Source: Proteus vulgaris (GTDB lineage Bacteria; Pseudomonadota; Gammaproteobacteria; Enterobacterales; Enterobacteriaceae). Taken from it: a stretch of DNA of 64,000 bases. The DNA lies in NCBI RefSeq assembly GCF_033708015.1, contig NZ_CP137920.1:806001-870000 (forward strand), written 5' to 3'. The notes under the pieces are model-generated. The model was not told the DNA's origin. It searched no databases and worked only from the letters and a program-made list of their open reading frames with translations. Made by a program: the position numbers and the translations under genes. Below are positions 44,357 through 54,737 of the stretch, piece after piece; within the stretch, counting starts at the first letter, position 1, and the number at the start of each line of letters is the position of its first letter.

Positions 44357-46234
44357 ATGAATGTAAAAGATATCATTCGTCATGAACCATTTGGAACATT
44401 GCTAGGCTATGCGCCGGGTGGTGTCGCGATTTACTCTTCAGATTACAGCAGTATTGATAAAGAAGACTATGCCGCTAATGATTCATTCCGTAGTTATATT
44501 GGTAATGAATATATGGGGCACAAGTGGCAGTGTGTTGAGTTTGCACGCCGTTTTCTCTATTTGCATTATGGCGCTGTATTTACTGATGTGGGAATGGCTT
44601 ATGAGATCTTCTCACTGCGTTTTTTACGTAAAACCATCGATGACGATATATTACCATTACAAGCTTTTCCAAATGGTAGCAAACAACCGCCTGCTGTGGG
44701 CGCTTTGCTGATTTGGCAAGAAGGTGGAGAGTTTAAAGTAACAGGGCATGTTGCTGTGATTACTGAAGTGCTTAAAGATAAAATTCGTATTGCGGAACAA
44801 AATGTTATTCACACTAGATTACCAGCAGGGCAACAGTGGACTCGAGAATTACCCCTTAAAGAGACGAATAACGGTTATTTTATTCAAGATACCTTCGATA
44901 ATACAACGCTACTAGGTTGGATGATCCAAACAGAGCCTAATGCTTATAGCCTTCCTCAACCTAAAATAATGCCAGAATTACTCAATATTCATGCTGAACA
45001 GCTTGATAATAAAGGTCAATTAGATGGCAAATGGTTAGATGAAAGTTCGCCTCTAGAAAAAGCTTACGTCGATGCGCAACATGGCCATATTATCAATCAA
45101 AATAGTTATGAATATTTCACCATTTCAGAAAGTGCAGAACAGGAACTTATTCGTGCAAGTAATGAAATGCATTTGATGTATTTGCATGCAACTGAAAAAG
45201 TGTTGAAAGACGATAAGTTACTGCGTTTATTCGATATTCCTGAAGTATTATGGCCTCGTATTCGTTTGTCATGGCAAAACAGACGCCATCAAATGATCAC
45301 AGGACGATTAGATTTTTGTATGGATGAACGTGGTGTCAAAGTTTATGAATATAATGCTGACTCTGCCTCTTGCCATACAGAAGCAGGCTTAATCATCGAA
45401 AAATGGGCACAGAAAGGTGGAATTAAAGCGGGCTTTAATCCCGGCGAACGATTACTTGATGCATTAGCAGATGCTTGGAAACATTGTGATGCAAAACCTT
45501 TTGTGCATATTCTTCAAGATGATGATAGTGAAGAAGATTATCACGCTCTCTTTATGCAACAAGCACTGACTCAGGCAGGTTATCACAGTAAAATTCTACG
45601 TGGATTAGATGAGCTTCATTGGAATAGTCGTGGTCAATTGATTGATGCAGACAAGCGGGTTGTTGAATGCGTTTGGAAAACATGGGCTTGGGAAACGGCG
45701 TTAAACCAACTAAGAGAAGAGAGTGAGCAACAAGCACTTATCCCGATTCGGACAGGACATCCTGAAGGTGAAGTCCGCTTGGTTGATGTGCTTTTACGTC
45801 CTGAAATTACAGTTTTTGAACCGCTTTGGACGCTTATTCCTAGTAATAAAGCGATCCTACCTATTCTATGGCAATTGTTCCCTGATAACCCTTATTTATT
45901 AGATACGGATTTCACGGTGACACCGCGTCTTGCTCAAAGTGGTTATGCAGTTAAACCAATAGCGGGTCGTTGTGGTAGTAACATTGGGTTAGTTGATCAC
46001 AAAGAGAATGTGTTAGATGAGACCAATGGCCAATTTGATCATCAAGAAAATATTTACCAAGAACTATGGTGCTTACCAAAAGTGGCAAATCGTTATATCC
46101 AAGTTTGCACCTTTACTGTTGGTGGGCATTATGGTGGTTGTTGTTTACGTTCAGATCCAACGTTAGTGATTAAAAAAGAGAGTGATATTGAACCGTTAAT
46201 TGTGATTGAAGATAAACACTTTTTAGCTAAATAA
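44357..46234 (+). CDS. gss: Bifunctional glutathionylspermidine amidase/synthetase
   Basis: A 625-residue enzyme. The N-terminal CHAP amidase domain (about 1-200) has the catalytic Cys in KWQCVEFARRF (about residue 59) and His in VTGHVAVI (about 132). The C-terminal ATP-grasp synthetase domain shows RLDFCMDERGVKVYEYNADS, and CVWKTWAWE, and IAGRCGSNIGLVD. It makes and hydrolyses the glutathione-spermidine conjugate, linked to redox and polyamine balance. Length is close to the E. coli enzyme (619). It is followed by a terminator and appears monocistronic. Confidence 0.93.
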   Translation: MNVKDIIRHEPFGTLLGYAPGGVAIYSSDYSSIDKEDYAANDSFRSYIGNEYMGHKWQCVEFARRFLYLHYGAVFTDVGMAYEIFSLRFLRKTIDDDILPLQAFPNGSKQPPAVGALLIWQEGGEFKVTGHVAVITEVLKDKIRIAEQNVIHTRLPAGQQWTRELPLKETNNGYFIQDTFDNTTLLGWMIQTEPNAYSLPQPKIMPELLNIHAEQLDNKGQLDGKWLDESSPLEKAYVDAQHGHIINQNSYEYFTISESAEQELIRASNEMHLMYLHATEKVLKDDKLLRLFDIPEVLWPRIRLSWQNRRHQMITGRLDFCMDERGVKVYEYNADSASCHTEAGLIIEKWAQKGGIKAGFNPGERLLDALADAWKHCDAKPFVHILQDDDSEEDYHALFMQQALTQAGYHSKILRGLDELHWNSRGQLIDADKRVVECVWKTWAWETALNQLREESEQQALIPIRTGHPEGEVRLVDVLLRPEITVFEPLWTLIPSNKAILPILWQLFPDNPYLLDTDFTVTPRLAQSGYAVKPIAGRCGSNIGLVDHKENVLDETNGQFDHQENIYQELWCLPKVANRYIQVCTFTVGGHYGGCCLRSDPTLVIKKESDIEPLIVIEDKHFLAK

Positions 46235-46266
46235 GATCATAGACGTTAAGAATGAAGAAATAATAG

Positions 46267-46289
46267 ACCCGCCTAATTGGCGGGTTTAT
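46267..46289 (+). terminator. Terminator of gss
   Basis: ACCCGCC (46267-46273) pairs with GGCGGGT (46279-46285), followed by TTATT. Confidence 0.75.
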
Positions 46290-46323
46290 TGTGAAAATAA
46301 CGAGATCCTTAGTGAGAAATAGA

Positions 46324-46677
46324 ATGATACAAAAATTTGAAACGCTTAGTGAATTATTAGCCTCGCTTTCAACTCTTGAATCTAATGAGTGGATTTATAC
46401 GGAAATTACAACTTGGGATCGTGATCCTGATCGGGCAATTTTTTATTACATTCCTTGGGATTATCTTCAAGAATTACCTGATGATGAGATTTATCTTGAT
46501 GATGAAGATCTGGAAATGCCAAAAGTTGTTGAAGATAAAAATTTACGGGGCTGGATGGTCGTTTGTGATTTAGTGTTATTTTATCAAACCCAACAAGCTC
46601 AACAAAAAAACTTGCAGTGGGTTATTGAAGAAATTAACTATTATCGTGAGTATGATGCCTTTCGGTGTTTGAGTTAG
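46324..46677 (+). CDS. Hypothetical acidic protein (DUF7716-like)
   Basis: A 117-residue, strongly acidic soluble protein with an alternating helix/strand look: TLSELLASLSTLESNEWIY, IFYYIPWDYLQELPDDEIYLDDED, RGWMVVCDLVLFYQTQQ. It resembles small proteins grouped as DUF7716, which I recall only loosely; no function is known. Start 46324 (ATGATACAAA) was preferred to the GTG at 46291, which lies inside the tail of the gss terminator. It is convergent with the gene at 46758 across a symmetric hairpin. It might be an immunity-type protein by size and charge, but nothing nearby supports that. Confidence 0.5.
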   Translation: MIQKFETLSELLASLSTLESNEWIYTEITTWDRDPDRAIFYYIPWDYLQELPDDEIYLDDEDLEMPKVVEDKNLRGWMVVCDLVLFYQTQQAQQKNLQWVIEEINYYREYDAFRCLS

Positions 46678-46692
46678 ATTTTAGTCTTAGTA

Positions 46693-46734
46693 ATTAAATA
46701 TCAAATTATTATAGTTAATTATTTGATATTTAAT
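46693..46734. terminator. Symmetric hairpin between two converging hypothetical genes
   Basis: ATTAAATATCAAAT (46693-46706) pairs perfectly with ATTTGATATTTAAT (46721-46734). T-rich sequence follows on the plus strand (GATTTTATTTAT). Confidence 0.65.
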
Positions 46735-46757
46735 GATTTTATTTATGACTTTTTATT

Positions 46758-47414
46758 TTAATAGAGAATATTTTCAATATTGGGCCAATCATCGGCATAA
46801 TGATCTGTCATTAATAAAAAACATTCGGCAATAGCGCGAGGTAAAGATTGATGTTCGACAGTGTCTTTTTCTAGTGAAGTGACAGACCATACTTTATTTT
46901 CTTGATGATAAGAGCATGACATTTGACAATCTTCTAATAAAGAAAGTGCATCCTCGGCATTTTTAAGTAAATCAAATATTGCCCCATCGGGATCTAAAGA
47001 GCTCCACACTTTTTCGGTTTCTGTATCAAATTCGATTTCATAGCCATAACGACGATAGATAGCGGTTAGGTTTATTTGAAAATCCGTGTAATGGCTATAA
47101 CGATGAATCGGGGGCTGGTAGGTATCTGGCTCTTGGGATTGTCGATGATGGTTATAGTTTTGAATTTGTTTTTCACGAGCCTGAGCGCGTTGATAGCCTT
47201 CACCGCCAAATTCTAAAATACGCGCTTTACGATGAGCATCACTAAACTCAAGTACTGCCGGCCCATAATAGAGACCTTCTTCTGTTTGCACATCGAGAAG
47301 ATCAACTAAAATATAATGTTTATCTTTTGCGATGTCGTTTTTATTTACGATTGTCAGCCCTGCGTATTCTGCAATGGCAATAAGTTGTCGTGTTGTGAAT
47401 GTCATCTCTTTCAT
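46758..47414 (-). CDS. Hypothetical protein, 218 residues
   Basis: No family is recognised. It is a soluble protein with no signal or membrane segment. The N-terminal half contains FTTRQLIAIAEYAGL and DKHYILVDLLDVQTEEGLYY, then a charged segment ending in NYNHHRQSQEPDTYQPP, a likely linker. The second half has YRRYGYEIEFDTETEKVWSSLDPDGAIFDLLKNAEDAL. A GGGA site 8 bases before the ATG supports the start. It lies 23 bases downstream of dsdC on the same strand and could be read through from it, but nothing ties it to D-serine use. Confidence 0.55.
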   Translation of the reverse strand: MKEMTFTTRQLIAIAEYAGLTIVNKNDIAKDKHYILVDLLDVQTEEGLYYGPAVLEFSDAHRKARILEFGGEGYQRAQAREKQIQNYNHHRQSQEPDTYQPPIHRYSHYTDFQINLTAIYRRYGYEIEFDTETEKVWSSLDPDGAIFDLLKNAEDALSLLEDCQMSCSYHQENKVWSVTSLEKDTVEHQSLPRAIAECFLLMTDHYADDWPNIENILY

Positions 47415-47437
47415 CGTATTTCCCTTAAGAAATTAAA

Positions 47438-48382
47438 TTACATGCTTTCCCTAATTTGTTTTTTCAGCCACTGAATGAAAAGCTGTACTTTAGCATTATT
47501 CTTTTCATTTCGAGTGACAAGATAATAACGCTGAGCACATAAAAACTCACTATTATTAAAAGGAATAATTAATTCTTTACTAGCCAGTTGTTTTTGTACT
47601 AAACGTTTTCTGCCCATTGCCACGCCTGAGTGGTTAACTGCGGCAATAACAGCAAGATCAGAGCGATCAAAACAGATATTGCTACGATGAGGAAAAAGTG
47701 AAAGTCCCATATATTCACCCCAAGCTCGCCATTCGTCGAAATCAGAATTATTACTCCAAGCTTGTCTATCATGTAGCAAAGTACAATTAGAAAGATGATG
47801 AATATTACCAATAAGCTCATGTTTTTTAGCGTATTTAGGGCTACATACAGGAATAATAGATTCTGAAATTAAATCTTCGCAATATAGATTTTGCAGTGTC
47901 TTATCATCAAAATAGATTGCGAGATCAATACCATAACCTCGAAAGTTAATATCATCATTTCCTGTAAGTAGATTTAATTCAATAGATGGGTAACGCTCAG
48001 TAAAATCTGAAATACGAGGAACTAACCAACATTGGGCAATAGAGGGGCGTGAATATACGGTGAGAATACCCGAGATTTCTTGATTATGAATATCTAAAAT
48101 TTCTTGGTTAATATCTTCGAGTGTTTTTTTAAGTGCCCAATAAATGCGTTCACCTTCTTCTGTTAACTCTATTCGGCGATGAAAGCGGTTAAAGAGCTTA
48201 ATGCCTAACTCTTCTTCTAATGTATTAATTCGGTGGCTAATGGCACTGGGGGTTAATGACAGTTCTTCTGCCGCTAAAGCGAATGAAAGATGGCGACCTG
48301 TTGCTTCAAAAGTGTGAAGTCTTGCTAATTGATAACTGGATAATCGTTTATTTCTTAAAATCACGTTAGAAGATTCAAACAT
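47438..48382 (-). CDS. dsdC: LysR-type regulator DsdC
   Basis: A 314-residue activator with an N-terminal winged HTH (LARLHTFEATGRHLSFALAAEELSLTPSAISHRINTLEEELGIKLF) and a ligand domain that follows E. coli DsdC, e.g. LTVYSRPSIAQCWLVPRISDF, GIDLAIYFDD, LLHDRQAWSN, CFDRSDLAVIAAVNHSGVAMGRKRLVQ. It activates dsdXA in response to D-serine. It is divergent from dsdX, with about 220 bases between, where its operators should lie. Confidence 0.93.
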   Translation of the reverse strand: MFESSNVILRNKRLSSYQLARLHTFEATGRHLSFALAAEELSLTPSAISHRINTLEEELGIKLFNRFHRRIELTEEGERIYWALKKTLEDINQEILDIHNQEISGILTVYSRPSIAQCWLVPRISDFTERYPSIELNLLTGNDDINFRGYGIDLAIYFDDKTLQNLYCEDLISESIIPVCSPKYAKKHELIGNIHHLSNCTLLHDRQAWSNNSDFDEWRAWGEYMGLSLFPHRSNICFDRSDLAVIAAVNHSGVAMGRKRLVQKQLASKELIIPFNNSEFLCAQRYYLVTRNEKNNAKVQLFIQWLKKQIRESM

Positions 48383-48605
48383 TCTTTTATTCTCGTTTTG
48401 TTATTAATAGTAACGCTAATTAACAATCAAGCTAATGTTAAGATGAAATATCCGGCTATTCTTCATCATAATAGGGTTATTTGTGAATTTAATCACTTAT
48501 TAGGGTTAATTGATTTCATCTTAGTGTAAATTTTAATCATTTGTAAGTATTAAATGATTAATATTCAATATGAATAACAATAAATAAAATATTTGGGATG
48601 GATAT

Positions 48606-49943
48606 ATGGATTCAACGTTATGGGTGCTAGGTACTCTTATAATGAGTATCTTGCTCATTGTTTTTACTATAATAAAATTTAAGTTTCACCCGTTTTTAGC
48701 GTTACTATTGGCGAGCTTCTTTGTGGGGACAGCAATGAAGATGAACCCTTTAGAAATGGTAAATGCGATTGAAAATGGTATTGGCGGTACGTTAGGGTTT
48801 TTAGCGGCAATTATCGGTTTAGGCACTATTCTGGGTAAGATGATGGAAATATCAGGTGCCGCAGAACGCATCGGTATTACATTACAAAAATGCCGTTGGT
48901 TATCTCCAGACGTTATTATGGTATTGGTTGGTCTTATTTGTGGTATTACACTCTTTGTTGAAGTGGGTGTGGTATTACTTATTCCTCTTGCTTTCTCAAT
49001 TGCGAAAAAAACAAATACCTCATTATTAAAGTTAGCCATTCCACTATGTACAGCATTAATGGCCGTTCACTGTATTGTTCCTCCTCATCCTGCTGCACTA
49101 TTCGTGACTAATGAATTAGGGGCAGATATGGGAACTGTTATTGTTGCAGGTCTTGCTGTTGGTTTAGTCGCGTCTTTAGTCGGTGGTCCTTTATTCTTAA
49201 AAATGTTAGGCGAGCGCTTACCATTTAAAACTGTGCCTGAAGAATTTTCTGATATGGAAATTCGTGAAGAAAAAGATTTACCTTCATTAGGTGCCACACT
49301 ATTTACTGTTTTATTACCTATTGTTCTGATGCTGATAAAAACAGCCGCAGAATTAAATATGACTAAAGGTACATCGGTTTATACCGCATTACAGTTTATT
49401 GGTAACCCTATTACTGCGATGTTTATTGCCGCTTTTGTTGCTTATTATGTGTTAGGTATTCGCCGTAATATGGGCATGAATACGTTATTGAAGAAAACAG
49501 AAGATAGCTTTAGCTCTATTGCCAATATCTTATTAATTATTGGTGCGGGTGGGGCTTTTAATGGCATTTTAAAAGGTAGTGGTTTAAGTGAATCTTTAGC
49601 ACTAATTCTTTCTAACTTAGATATGCATCCTATTTTATTGGCTTGGTTAGTCGCCATTATCCTTCATGCTGCAGTGGGTTCTGCAACCGTTGCAATGATG
49701 GGCGCGACGGCAATTGTTGCACCTTTAATGCCTTTATATCCAGACATTAGCCCTGAAATTATTACATTAGCAATTGGTTCAGGTGCTATTGGTTGTACCA
49801 TCGTCACAGACTCACTGTTTTGGCTAGTCAAACAGTATTGTAATGCAACTTTAAGTGAAACTTTTCGTTTTTACAGTGTCGCGACCTTTATTGCCTCCTT
49901 TGTCGCATTAGGCGGTACATTTATGCTTTCTTTTGTCATATAA
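48606..49943 (+). CDS. dsdX: D-serine transporter DsdX (GntP family)
   Basis: A 445-residue permease with about 12 hydrophobic segments. GntP-family landmarks are IENGIGGTLGFLAAIIGLGTILGKMMEISGAAERIG, VHCIVPPHPAALFVT, and GAGGAFNGILKGSGLSE, and HAAVGSATVAMMGATAIVAP. Length equals that of E. coli DsdX. It imports D-serine and is 12 bases upstream of dsdA in one operon. Confidence 0.93.
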   Translation: MDSTLWVLGTLIMSILLIVFTIIKFKFHPFLALLLASFFVGTAMKMNPLEMVNAIENGIGGTLGFLAAIIGLGTILGKMMEISGAAERIGITLQKCRWLSPDVIMVLVGLICGITLFVEVGVVLLIPLAFSIAKKTNTSLLKLAIPLCTALMAVHCIVPPHPAALFVTNELGADMGTVIVAGLAVGLVASLVGGPLFLKMLGERLPFKTVPEEFSDMEIREEKDLPSLGATLFTVLLPIVLMLIKTAAELNMTKGTSVYTALQFIGNPITAMFIAAFVAYYVLGIRRNMGMNTLLKKTEDSFSSIANILLIIGAGGAFNGILKGSGLSESLALILSNLDMHPILLAWLVAIILHAAVGSATVAMMGATAIVAPLMPLYPDISPEIITLAIGSGAIGCTIVTDSLFWLVKQYCNATLSETFRFYSVATFIASFVALGGTFMLSFVI

Positions 49944-49955
49944 AAGAGAACGACT

Positions 49956-51284
49956 ATGAGCCATATAGATATAAATAAATTAATCAGTCAGTTTCCACTC
50001 GTTCGTGACTTAGTGGACTTAAAAGAAGTGGTTTGGTTTAACCCAAAAGTGACCACCACTGACCAGGGACTTCCATATGTTGGTTTAACGCAAGATGATG
50101 TCATTGATGCGCAAGCACGACTACAACGTTTTGCACCTTATTTAGCTAAAGCATTTCCAGAAACAGCGGTTACTCAAGGAATTATTGAATCAGAAGTGGT
50201 TGATATTCCTAAAATGAAAATTGCGCTTGAACAGCGTTATAACACATCCATTAGCGGTCAGTTGCGTTTGAAAAAGGATAGTCATCTTCCTATTTCAGGT
50301 TCAATTAAAGCACGTGGTGGGATTTATGAAGTATTGACTCATGCTGAGAAATTGGCGATCAACGCGGGATTATTAAGTACAGATGATAATTATGAAAAAT
50401 TATTTTCTGATAAATTCCGTGAATTCTTTAGCCAATACAGTATCGCCGTAGGCTCAACAGGCAACTTAGGTATGTCTATTGGGATCATGAGTGCGAAATT
50501 AGGCTTTAGCGTGAGTGTTCATATGTCTGCTGATGCACGTCAGTGGAAAAAAGATAAATTACGTTCTCATGGCGTTAATGTTGTTGAATATGAACAAGAT
50601 TACAGTATTGCGGTAGAAGAAGGTCGCAAAGCAGCAGAGAAAGATCCTAACTGTTTCTTTATTGATGATGAAAACTCAAAAACATTGTTCTTGGGTTATG
50701 CCGTAGCGGGATTACGTTTAAAACGCCAATTTGAAGAACAAGGTGTTCGTGTCGATAGTGAACATCCTTTGTTTGTGTATCTGCCTTGTGGTGTTGGTGG
50801 TGGCCCTGGGGGGGTTGCTTTTGGGTTAAAACTGGCATTTGGTGATGCAGTACACTGTTTATTTGCAGAGCCTACACATTCACCTTGTATGTTATTGGGT
50901 GTTTACACTCAGTTACATGAAGGCATCTCTGTACAAGAGATGGGCATCGATAACGTCACTGCCGCTGATGGTCTTGCTGTTGGCCGTGCATCAGGCTTTG
51001 TTGGTCGAGCAATGGAGCGGTTAATTGATGGTTATTACACTATCGATGACCAAGCGCTTTATGACTTACTCAGCTTATTAAATAAAGAAGAAGGGATTAA
51101 ATTAGAACCGTCGGCTTTAGCGGGAATGGTCGGTGCTGTACATGTCACTCAAGCTAAAGATTATCTGCAAGGTTTATCACTAGATAGTCAAAAAATGCAA
51201 AATGCAACGCATTTAGTATGGGCAACGGGAGGAGGGATGGTACCTGCGGATGAAATGCAAAAATATCTCGCTCAAGGGAAATAG
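49956..51284 (+). CDS. dsdA: D-serine ammonia-lyase
   Basis: PLP enzyme of 442 residues that converts D-serine to pyruvate and ammonia. The PLP lysine is in [15 protein letters not shown] (about residue 116), and the phosphate-binding loop is seen as [19 protein letters not shown] and later [16 protein letters not shown]. Length and sequence fit E. coli DsdA. It detoxifies and catabolises D-serine, abundant in urine, which suits a urinary-tract-capable genus. Last gene of dsdXA. Confidence 0.95.
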   Translation: MSHIDINKLISQFPLVRDLVDLKEVVWFNPKVTTTDQGLPYVGLTQDDVIDAQARLQRFAPYLAKAFPETAVTQGIIESEVVDIPKMKIALEQRYNTSISGQLRLKKDSHLPISGSIKARGGIYEVLTHAEKLAINAGLLSTDDNYEKLFSDKFREFFSQYSIAVGSTGNLGMSIGIMSAKLGFSVSVHMSADARQWKKDKLRSHGVNVVEYEQDYSIAVEEGRKAAEKDPNCFFIDDENSKTLFLGYAVAGLRLKRQFEEQGVRVDSEHPLFVYLPCGVGGGPGGVAFGLKLAFGDAVHCLFAEPTHSPCMLLGVYTQLHEGISVQEMGIDNVTAADGLAVGRASGFVGRAMERLIDGYYTIDDQALYDLLSLLNKEEGIKLEPSALAGMVGAVHVTQAKDYLQGLSLDSQKMQNATHLVWATGGGMVPADEMQKYLAQGK

Positions 51285-51469
51285 CATGTAGAGCGAAGGC
51301 GGTCATCTTTTGTTCTGATAGCCTTTTAAAAAATAAAGGGAATAGTACAGGTATCTTGGATCGTTATCTAAAACAATAATAGCGTAGCCATGTGTTATAC
51401 CAAGTGTTACATCAAACATTCACACCAGGATGTCACACCAGGGAAAATGTCGTAGTATTATTATAAAAA

Positions 51470-51490
51470 GAGGCACCCAATGGGTGCCTC
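51470..51490 (-). terminator. Terminator between dsdA and afuC
   Basis: GAGGCACCCA pairs with TGGGTGCCTC around one base; the minus-strand side is followed by TTTTTAT, so it mainly ends the afu operon. The plus-strand side has only a broken T-run (ATTACTATTTTT). Confidence 0.85.
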
Positions 51491-51528
51491 AATTACTATT
51501 TTTGTAAAATTTCTATATTGCAATAGCG

Positions 51529-52569
51529 TTATTCTAAAATAAACATGCCATAAGGATGGATCTGCAAGTAATAACTATCACCAACATTGGGCTGAAGCTG
51601 TGTGGCATTGACTTGTAATAGTAAGGTTTGATTTTGCCATTCTACGGTCACTTCATATTGAGGCCCCATATAAGCGACATGGACAATTTTACATTGCTGA
51701 CAGGCATCGCCTTGTTGAGATAAAGTGATAGCTTCAGGTCTCACTCCGACTCTAACTTCTGTTTTATTTGTATTAAACGTATCTGGCTTTGGCAAACGAT
51801 ATTGGAAGATATCAACATAATCAGCGCCCAATGTGGCTGGGAATAAGTTTGCATCTCCCATAAAACTTGCCATAAATTCAGACGCGGGTTGGCGATAAAG
51901 AGTTTGCGGTGAACCTAATTGCATTATCTTCCCTTTATTCATTACTAAAACCATATCAGAAACTGCAAAGGCTTCACTTTGGTCATGGGTGACATAAAGA
52001 GAGGTAATATTAAACTGTTGTTGTAACTCACGAATTTTCTCTCTCATACTACGACGTAAGTTAGCATCAAGGTTACTTAATGGCTCATCAAAAAGCAGCA
52101 CTTTAGGTTTCAAAATTAACGCACGCGCTAAGGCGACACGTTGTTGCTGTCCACCCGATATTTGGTCAACAAAGCGGTCTTCAAAGCCCGCTAAATCCAC
52201 CAGTTCTAAAGCTTCAGAGACACGTTGTTTAATTTCAGCTTTAGGACGTCCTAGCATTTTTAAGCCATAGCCAATATTTTCTCCCAAAGACATATGAGGG
52301 AAAAGGGCATAAGATTGAAATACCATACAGATATCACGTTGCTGGATAGAGCGGTCAGTCACATCTTCACCATCGATGAAAATTTTACCTTCTGTCGGTT
52401 TTTCTAACCCCGCCACTAAACGTAACACCGTTGTTTTACCGCAACCTGAAGGTCCTAATAATGAAACCATTTTGCCTTGTGGAATAGACAAACTGAGATC
52501 TTCAATTACTGTGTTAGTGCCAAAACGCTTAATGACATTTTTCAGTTCAACGAAATGTTGTTGTGTCAT
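51529..52569 (-). CDS. afuC: ABC transporter ATPase, AfuC/FbpC-like
   Basis: A 346-residue ATPase: Walker [10 protein letters not shown], signature ISGGQQQR, Walker [13 protein letters not shown] and switch His VTHDQSEAF, followed by a C-terminal TOBE-like domain (about 240-346). The sequence belongs to the group annotated as ferric-iron importers (FbpC/AfuC). Its operon partners UhpABC point instead to sugar phosphates, as has been shown for AfuABC of other pathogens. It lies 15 bases after the permease gene and ends the operon. Confidence 0.82.
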   Translation of the reverse strand: MTQQHFVELKNVIKRFGTNTVIEDLSLSIPQGKMVSLLGPSGCGKTTVLRLVAGLEKPTEGKIFIDGEDVTDRSIQQRDICMVFQSYALFPHMSLGENIGYGLKMLGRPKAEIKQRVSEALELVDLAGFEDRFVDQISGGQQQRVALARALILKPKVLLFDEPLSNLDANLRRSMREKIRELQQQFNITSLYVTHDQSEAFAVSDMVLVMNKGKIMQLGSPQTLYRQPASEFMASFMGDANLFPATLGADYVDIFQYRLPKPDTFNTNKTEVRVGVRPEAITLSQQGDACQQCKIVHVAYMGPQYEVTVEWQNQTLLLQVNATQLQPNVGDSYYLQIHPYGMFILE

Positions 52570-52584
52570 GATTTAGACTCCGTA

Positions 52585-54663
52585 TTACTGTGCATTTTTG
52601 GCTTTAGAGCGTGAAACACGGGCTTCGCCAATCAAATAGTCAAATAAGAAAATAATTGCCAACATCACGACGATTAAAATTGAGCCGTAGGCAATTGCGA
52701 CGCCGTATTCACCATCTTCAACACGGTTTAAAATATACGCGGTGGCAACGCGTGTATCCGGTGTAACAAGGAAGACGATGGCACTGACAGTGGTAATGGC
52801 ACGCACAAAGCTATAAATCAGTGCAGACAAAATAGCAGGGCGCAATAGTGGTAATAGCACATAGAAAATGGTTCTCATTGAGTTCGCTCTTAAACTTAGA
52901 GAAGCTTCATCAAGCGATTTATCAATTTGCCCTAATCCCGCAATACCTGCACGTATTCCCACGGGGACGTTACGCATTGTCATTGAGATAATGACAATTG
53001 CCGCCGTTCCCGTTAAATAGAACGGCGAGTCGTTAAACGCAAGAATATAAGAGACACCGGCGACGGTTCCTGGTACGGCGAAACAAAGCATTGTTGTGAA
53101 CTCGATACTTTTTTTACCTTTAAAGTCTTGGCGTACCACAATATAGGCAATTAATAGTCCGAGAATTGCCGTAATCGGCGCTGCGATACCTGCATATAAC
53201 AAGGTATCTAATAATGAAGGCCATGCCCCGTCATTCATTCCTTGACCAAATAGTTTGATAAAGTTATCAAGTGTTAAGGTGTAATCAACCCCCCAGTTAA
53301 CGGTGAAACTACCGTAGAAAATACTGCCATAGAGCAGGATATTAAAAATAACCCAAATACCGAGAATGGTTGTGACAAACGCTATCAGTGAAGATGGAAG
53401 GGGTTGAACATCACCACGATAAGATTTACCAGAAACCGTGACATAAGAGCGTTTACCAATCCACATATACTGCACACAGAACACTAATAGTGAGAAAACT
53501 AAGAGTGACGCACCTAGTGTGCTGGCTGATTGATAATCCAGTTGAGAGCCAGTGATATAGAAGTAAATTTGTGTGGCAATAACGTCAAAGTTGCCCCCTA
53601 AAACCAAGGGATTACTAAAGTCAGCAAGAGATTGCACAATCACAATTAAAAATGCATTGGCTAATGCTGGCTTAAGTAACGGCATAAAAACATTAAAGAA
53701 GGTTTGATAGCGGTTGGCTCTTAACGTGTAAGACGCTTCTTCTAATGAAGGATGAATGGTTTTAATGGCACCATCTAAGATCATAAATGACATAGGGGTA
53801 AAGGCGAGCACTTGCGCTAACCAAATGCCCGTAAAGCCATATAACCAGTTGGTATTTTCAAGTCCTGCGTATGTGGCGAGGAACTCTGTCACATAACCTG
53901 AACGTCCCATCATCAATGTCACCCCTAAACCGACAACAAAGGGAGGAGTAACAATAGGTAAGATAGAAAATACACGACCAATAATTGCCGAGCGTACAGC
54001 AATACGAGATGTATAAATTGCTAGAATTAAACCAAAGAACGTACAACCTATCCCTACGGCAATAGAGAGTGCAATAGAGTTGAGCATCACTTGCACAATA
54101 TGAGCTTGGCTTAAAATAGCGATAAACTCAAAAGGTGCAAAATTGCCTGCACTATCTTTAAACATCGGAATAAAAATAGCGATGCTAGGAAAGATAATAA
54201 AGACACCAATCAGCGCAACAACGGTGATTAAAGAGCCGATGACAAAGCTATCACCGCCTAGCCATTCAAGGCGTGTTAAGGCAGTTTTCATGATCATCCC
54301 CAAAGAAATAAAGAGGATGATCGCAGAATAACCTAAGCCCCGTCCTTCAAGGGTTGCACTGACTATCGCAATTAATGCACAAAATAGGGCAAAACTCGCG
54401 TCAAAATAGTGGCGAGCGCGATTTTCACGCTTAGGCGCAGTTAATGGGCGCAATAGCAGTAAACTCGGTAATAAAAACCAGAGCCAACTGATATTAACGT
54501 TACTCCAACCGTAAGCGGTGAGTAATTCATCTGCTGTTGAATCTAAAAGACCGTAGTCAAGGCTCCATGATGGTAGTAACGCAAATGCCATCCATGCAAT
54601 TAGGATCCATAAAAATATGGGATCCCGCCTCTTTTTTTCAGGTAAAGCGAGTGTATGAGACAT
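52585..54663 (-). CDS. afuB: ABC transporter permease, AfuB-like (two fused permease halves)
   Basis: A 692-residue inner-membrane protein with two binding-protein-dependent permease modules. The ATPase-docking EAA loops read as LEEASYTLRANRYQTFFNVFMPLLKPAL and LDEASLSLRANSMRTIFYVLLPLLRPAI. An extra group of hydrophobic segments precedes the first module (about 12-130). This fused arrangement is typical of AfuB/FbpB. It lies between the binding protein (with a hairpin in the 74-base gap) and the ATPase. Confidence 0.83.
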   Translation of the reverse strand: MSHTLALPEKKRRDPIFLWILIAWMAFALLPSWSLDYGLLDSTADELLTAYGWSNVNISWLWFLLPSLLLLRPLTAPKRENRARHYFDASFALFCALIAIVSATLEGRGLGYSAIILFISLGMIMKTALTRLEWLGGDSFVIGSLITVVALIGVFIIFPSIAIFIPMFKDSAGNFAPFEFIAILSQAHIVQVMLNSIALSIAVGIGCTFFGLILAIYTSRIAVRSAIIGRVFSILPIVTPPFVVGLGVTLMMGRSGYVTEFLATYAGLENTNWLYGFTGIWLAQVLAFTPMSFMILDGAIKTIHPSLEEASYTLRANRYQTFFNVFMPLLKPALANAFLIVIVQSLADFSNPLVLGGNFDVIATQIYFYITGSQLDYQSASTLGASLLVFSLLVFCVQYMWIGKRSYVTVSGKSYRGDVQPLPSSLIAFVTTILGIWVIFNILLYGSIFYGSFTVNWGVDYTLTLDNFIKLFGQGMNDGAWPSLLDTLLYAGIAAPITAILGLLIAYIVVRQDFKGKKSIEFTTMLCFAVPGTVAGVSYILAFNDSPFYLTGTAAIVIISMTMRNVPVGIRAGIAGLGQIDKSLDEASLSLRANSMRTIFYVLLPLLRPAILSALIYSFVRAITTVSAIVFLVTPDTRVATAYILNRVEDGEYGVAIAYGSILIVVMLAIIFLFDYLIGEARVSRSKAKNAQ

Positions 54664-54699
54664 AAATCCCCCGAGAGTAAATGTATTTATTATTATGAG

Positions 54700-54728
54700 A
54701 AAAAGAGAGCGAGAGACTATCTCGCTCT
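54700..54728 (-). other. Hairpin with T-run between afuA and afuB
   Basis: AGAGCGAGA and TCTCGCTCT form a 9-base stem (54706-54714 with 54720-54728), followed on the minus strand by CTTTTTC. As in many binding-protein operons it may partially terminate or protect the transcript, so more binding protein than permease is made. Confidence 0.7.
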
Positions 54729-54737
54729 ATTAATAGG

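Noticed and set aside
51410..51445. Direct repeat TCACACCAGG separated by three bases after dsdA
   Set aside because: Two short copies with no gene or operator context; treated as incidental.
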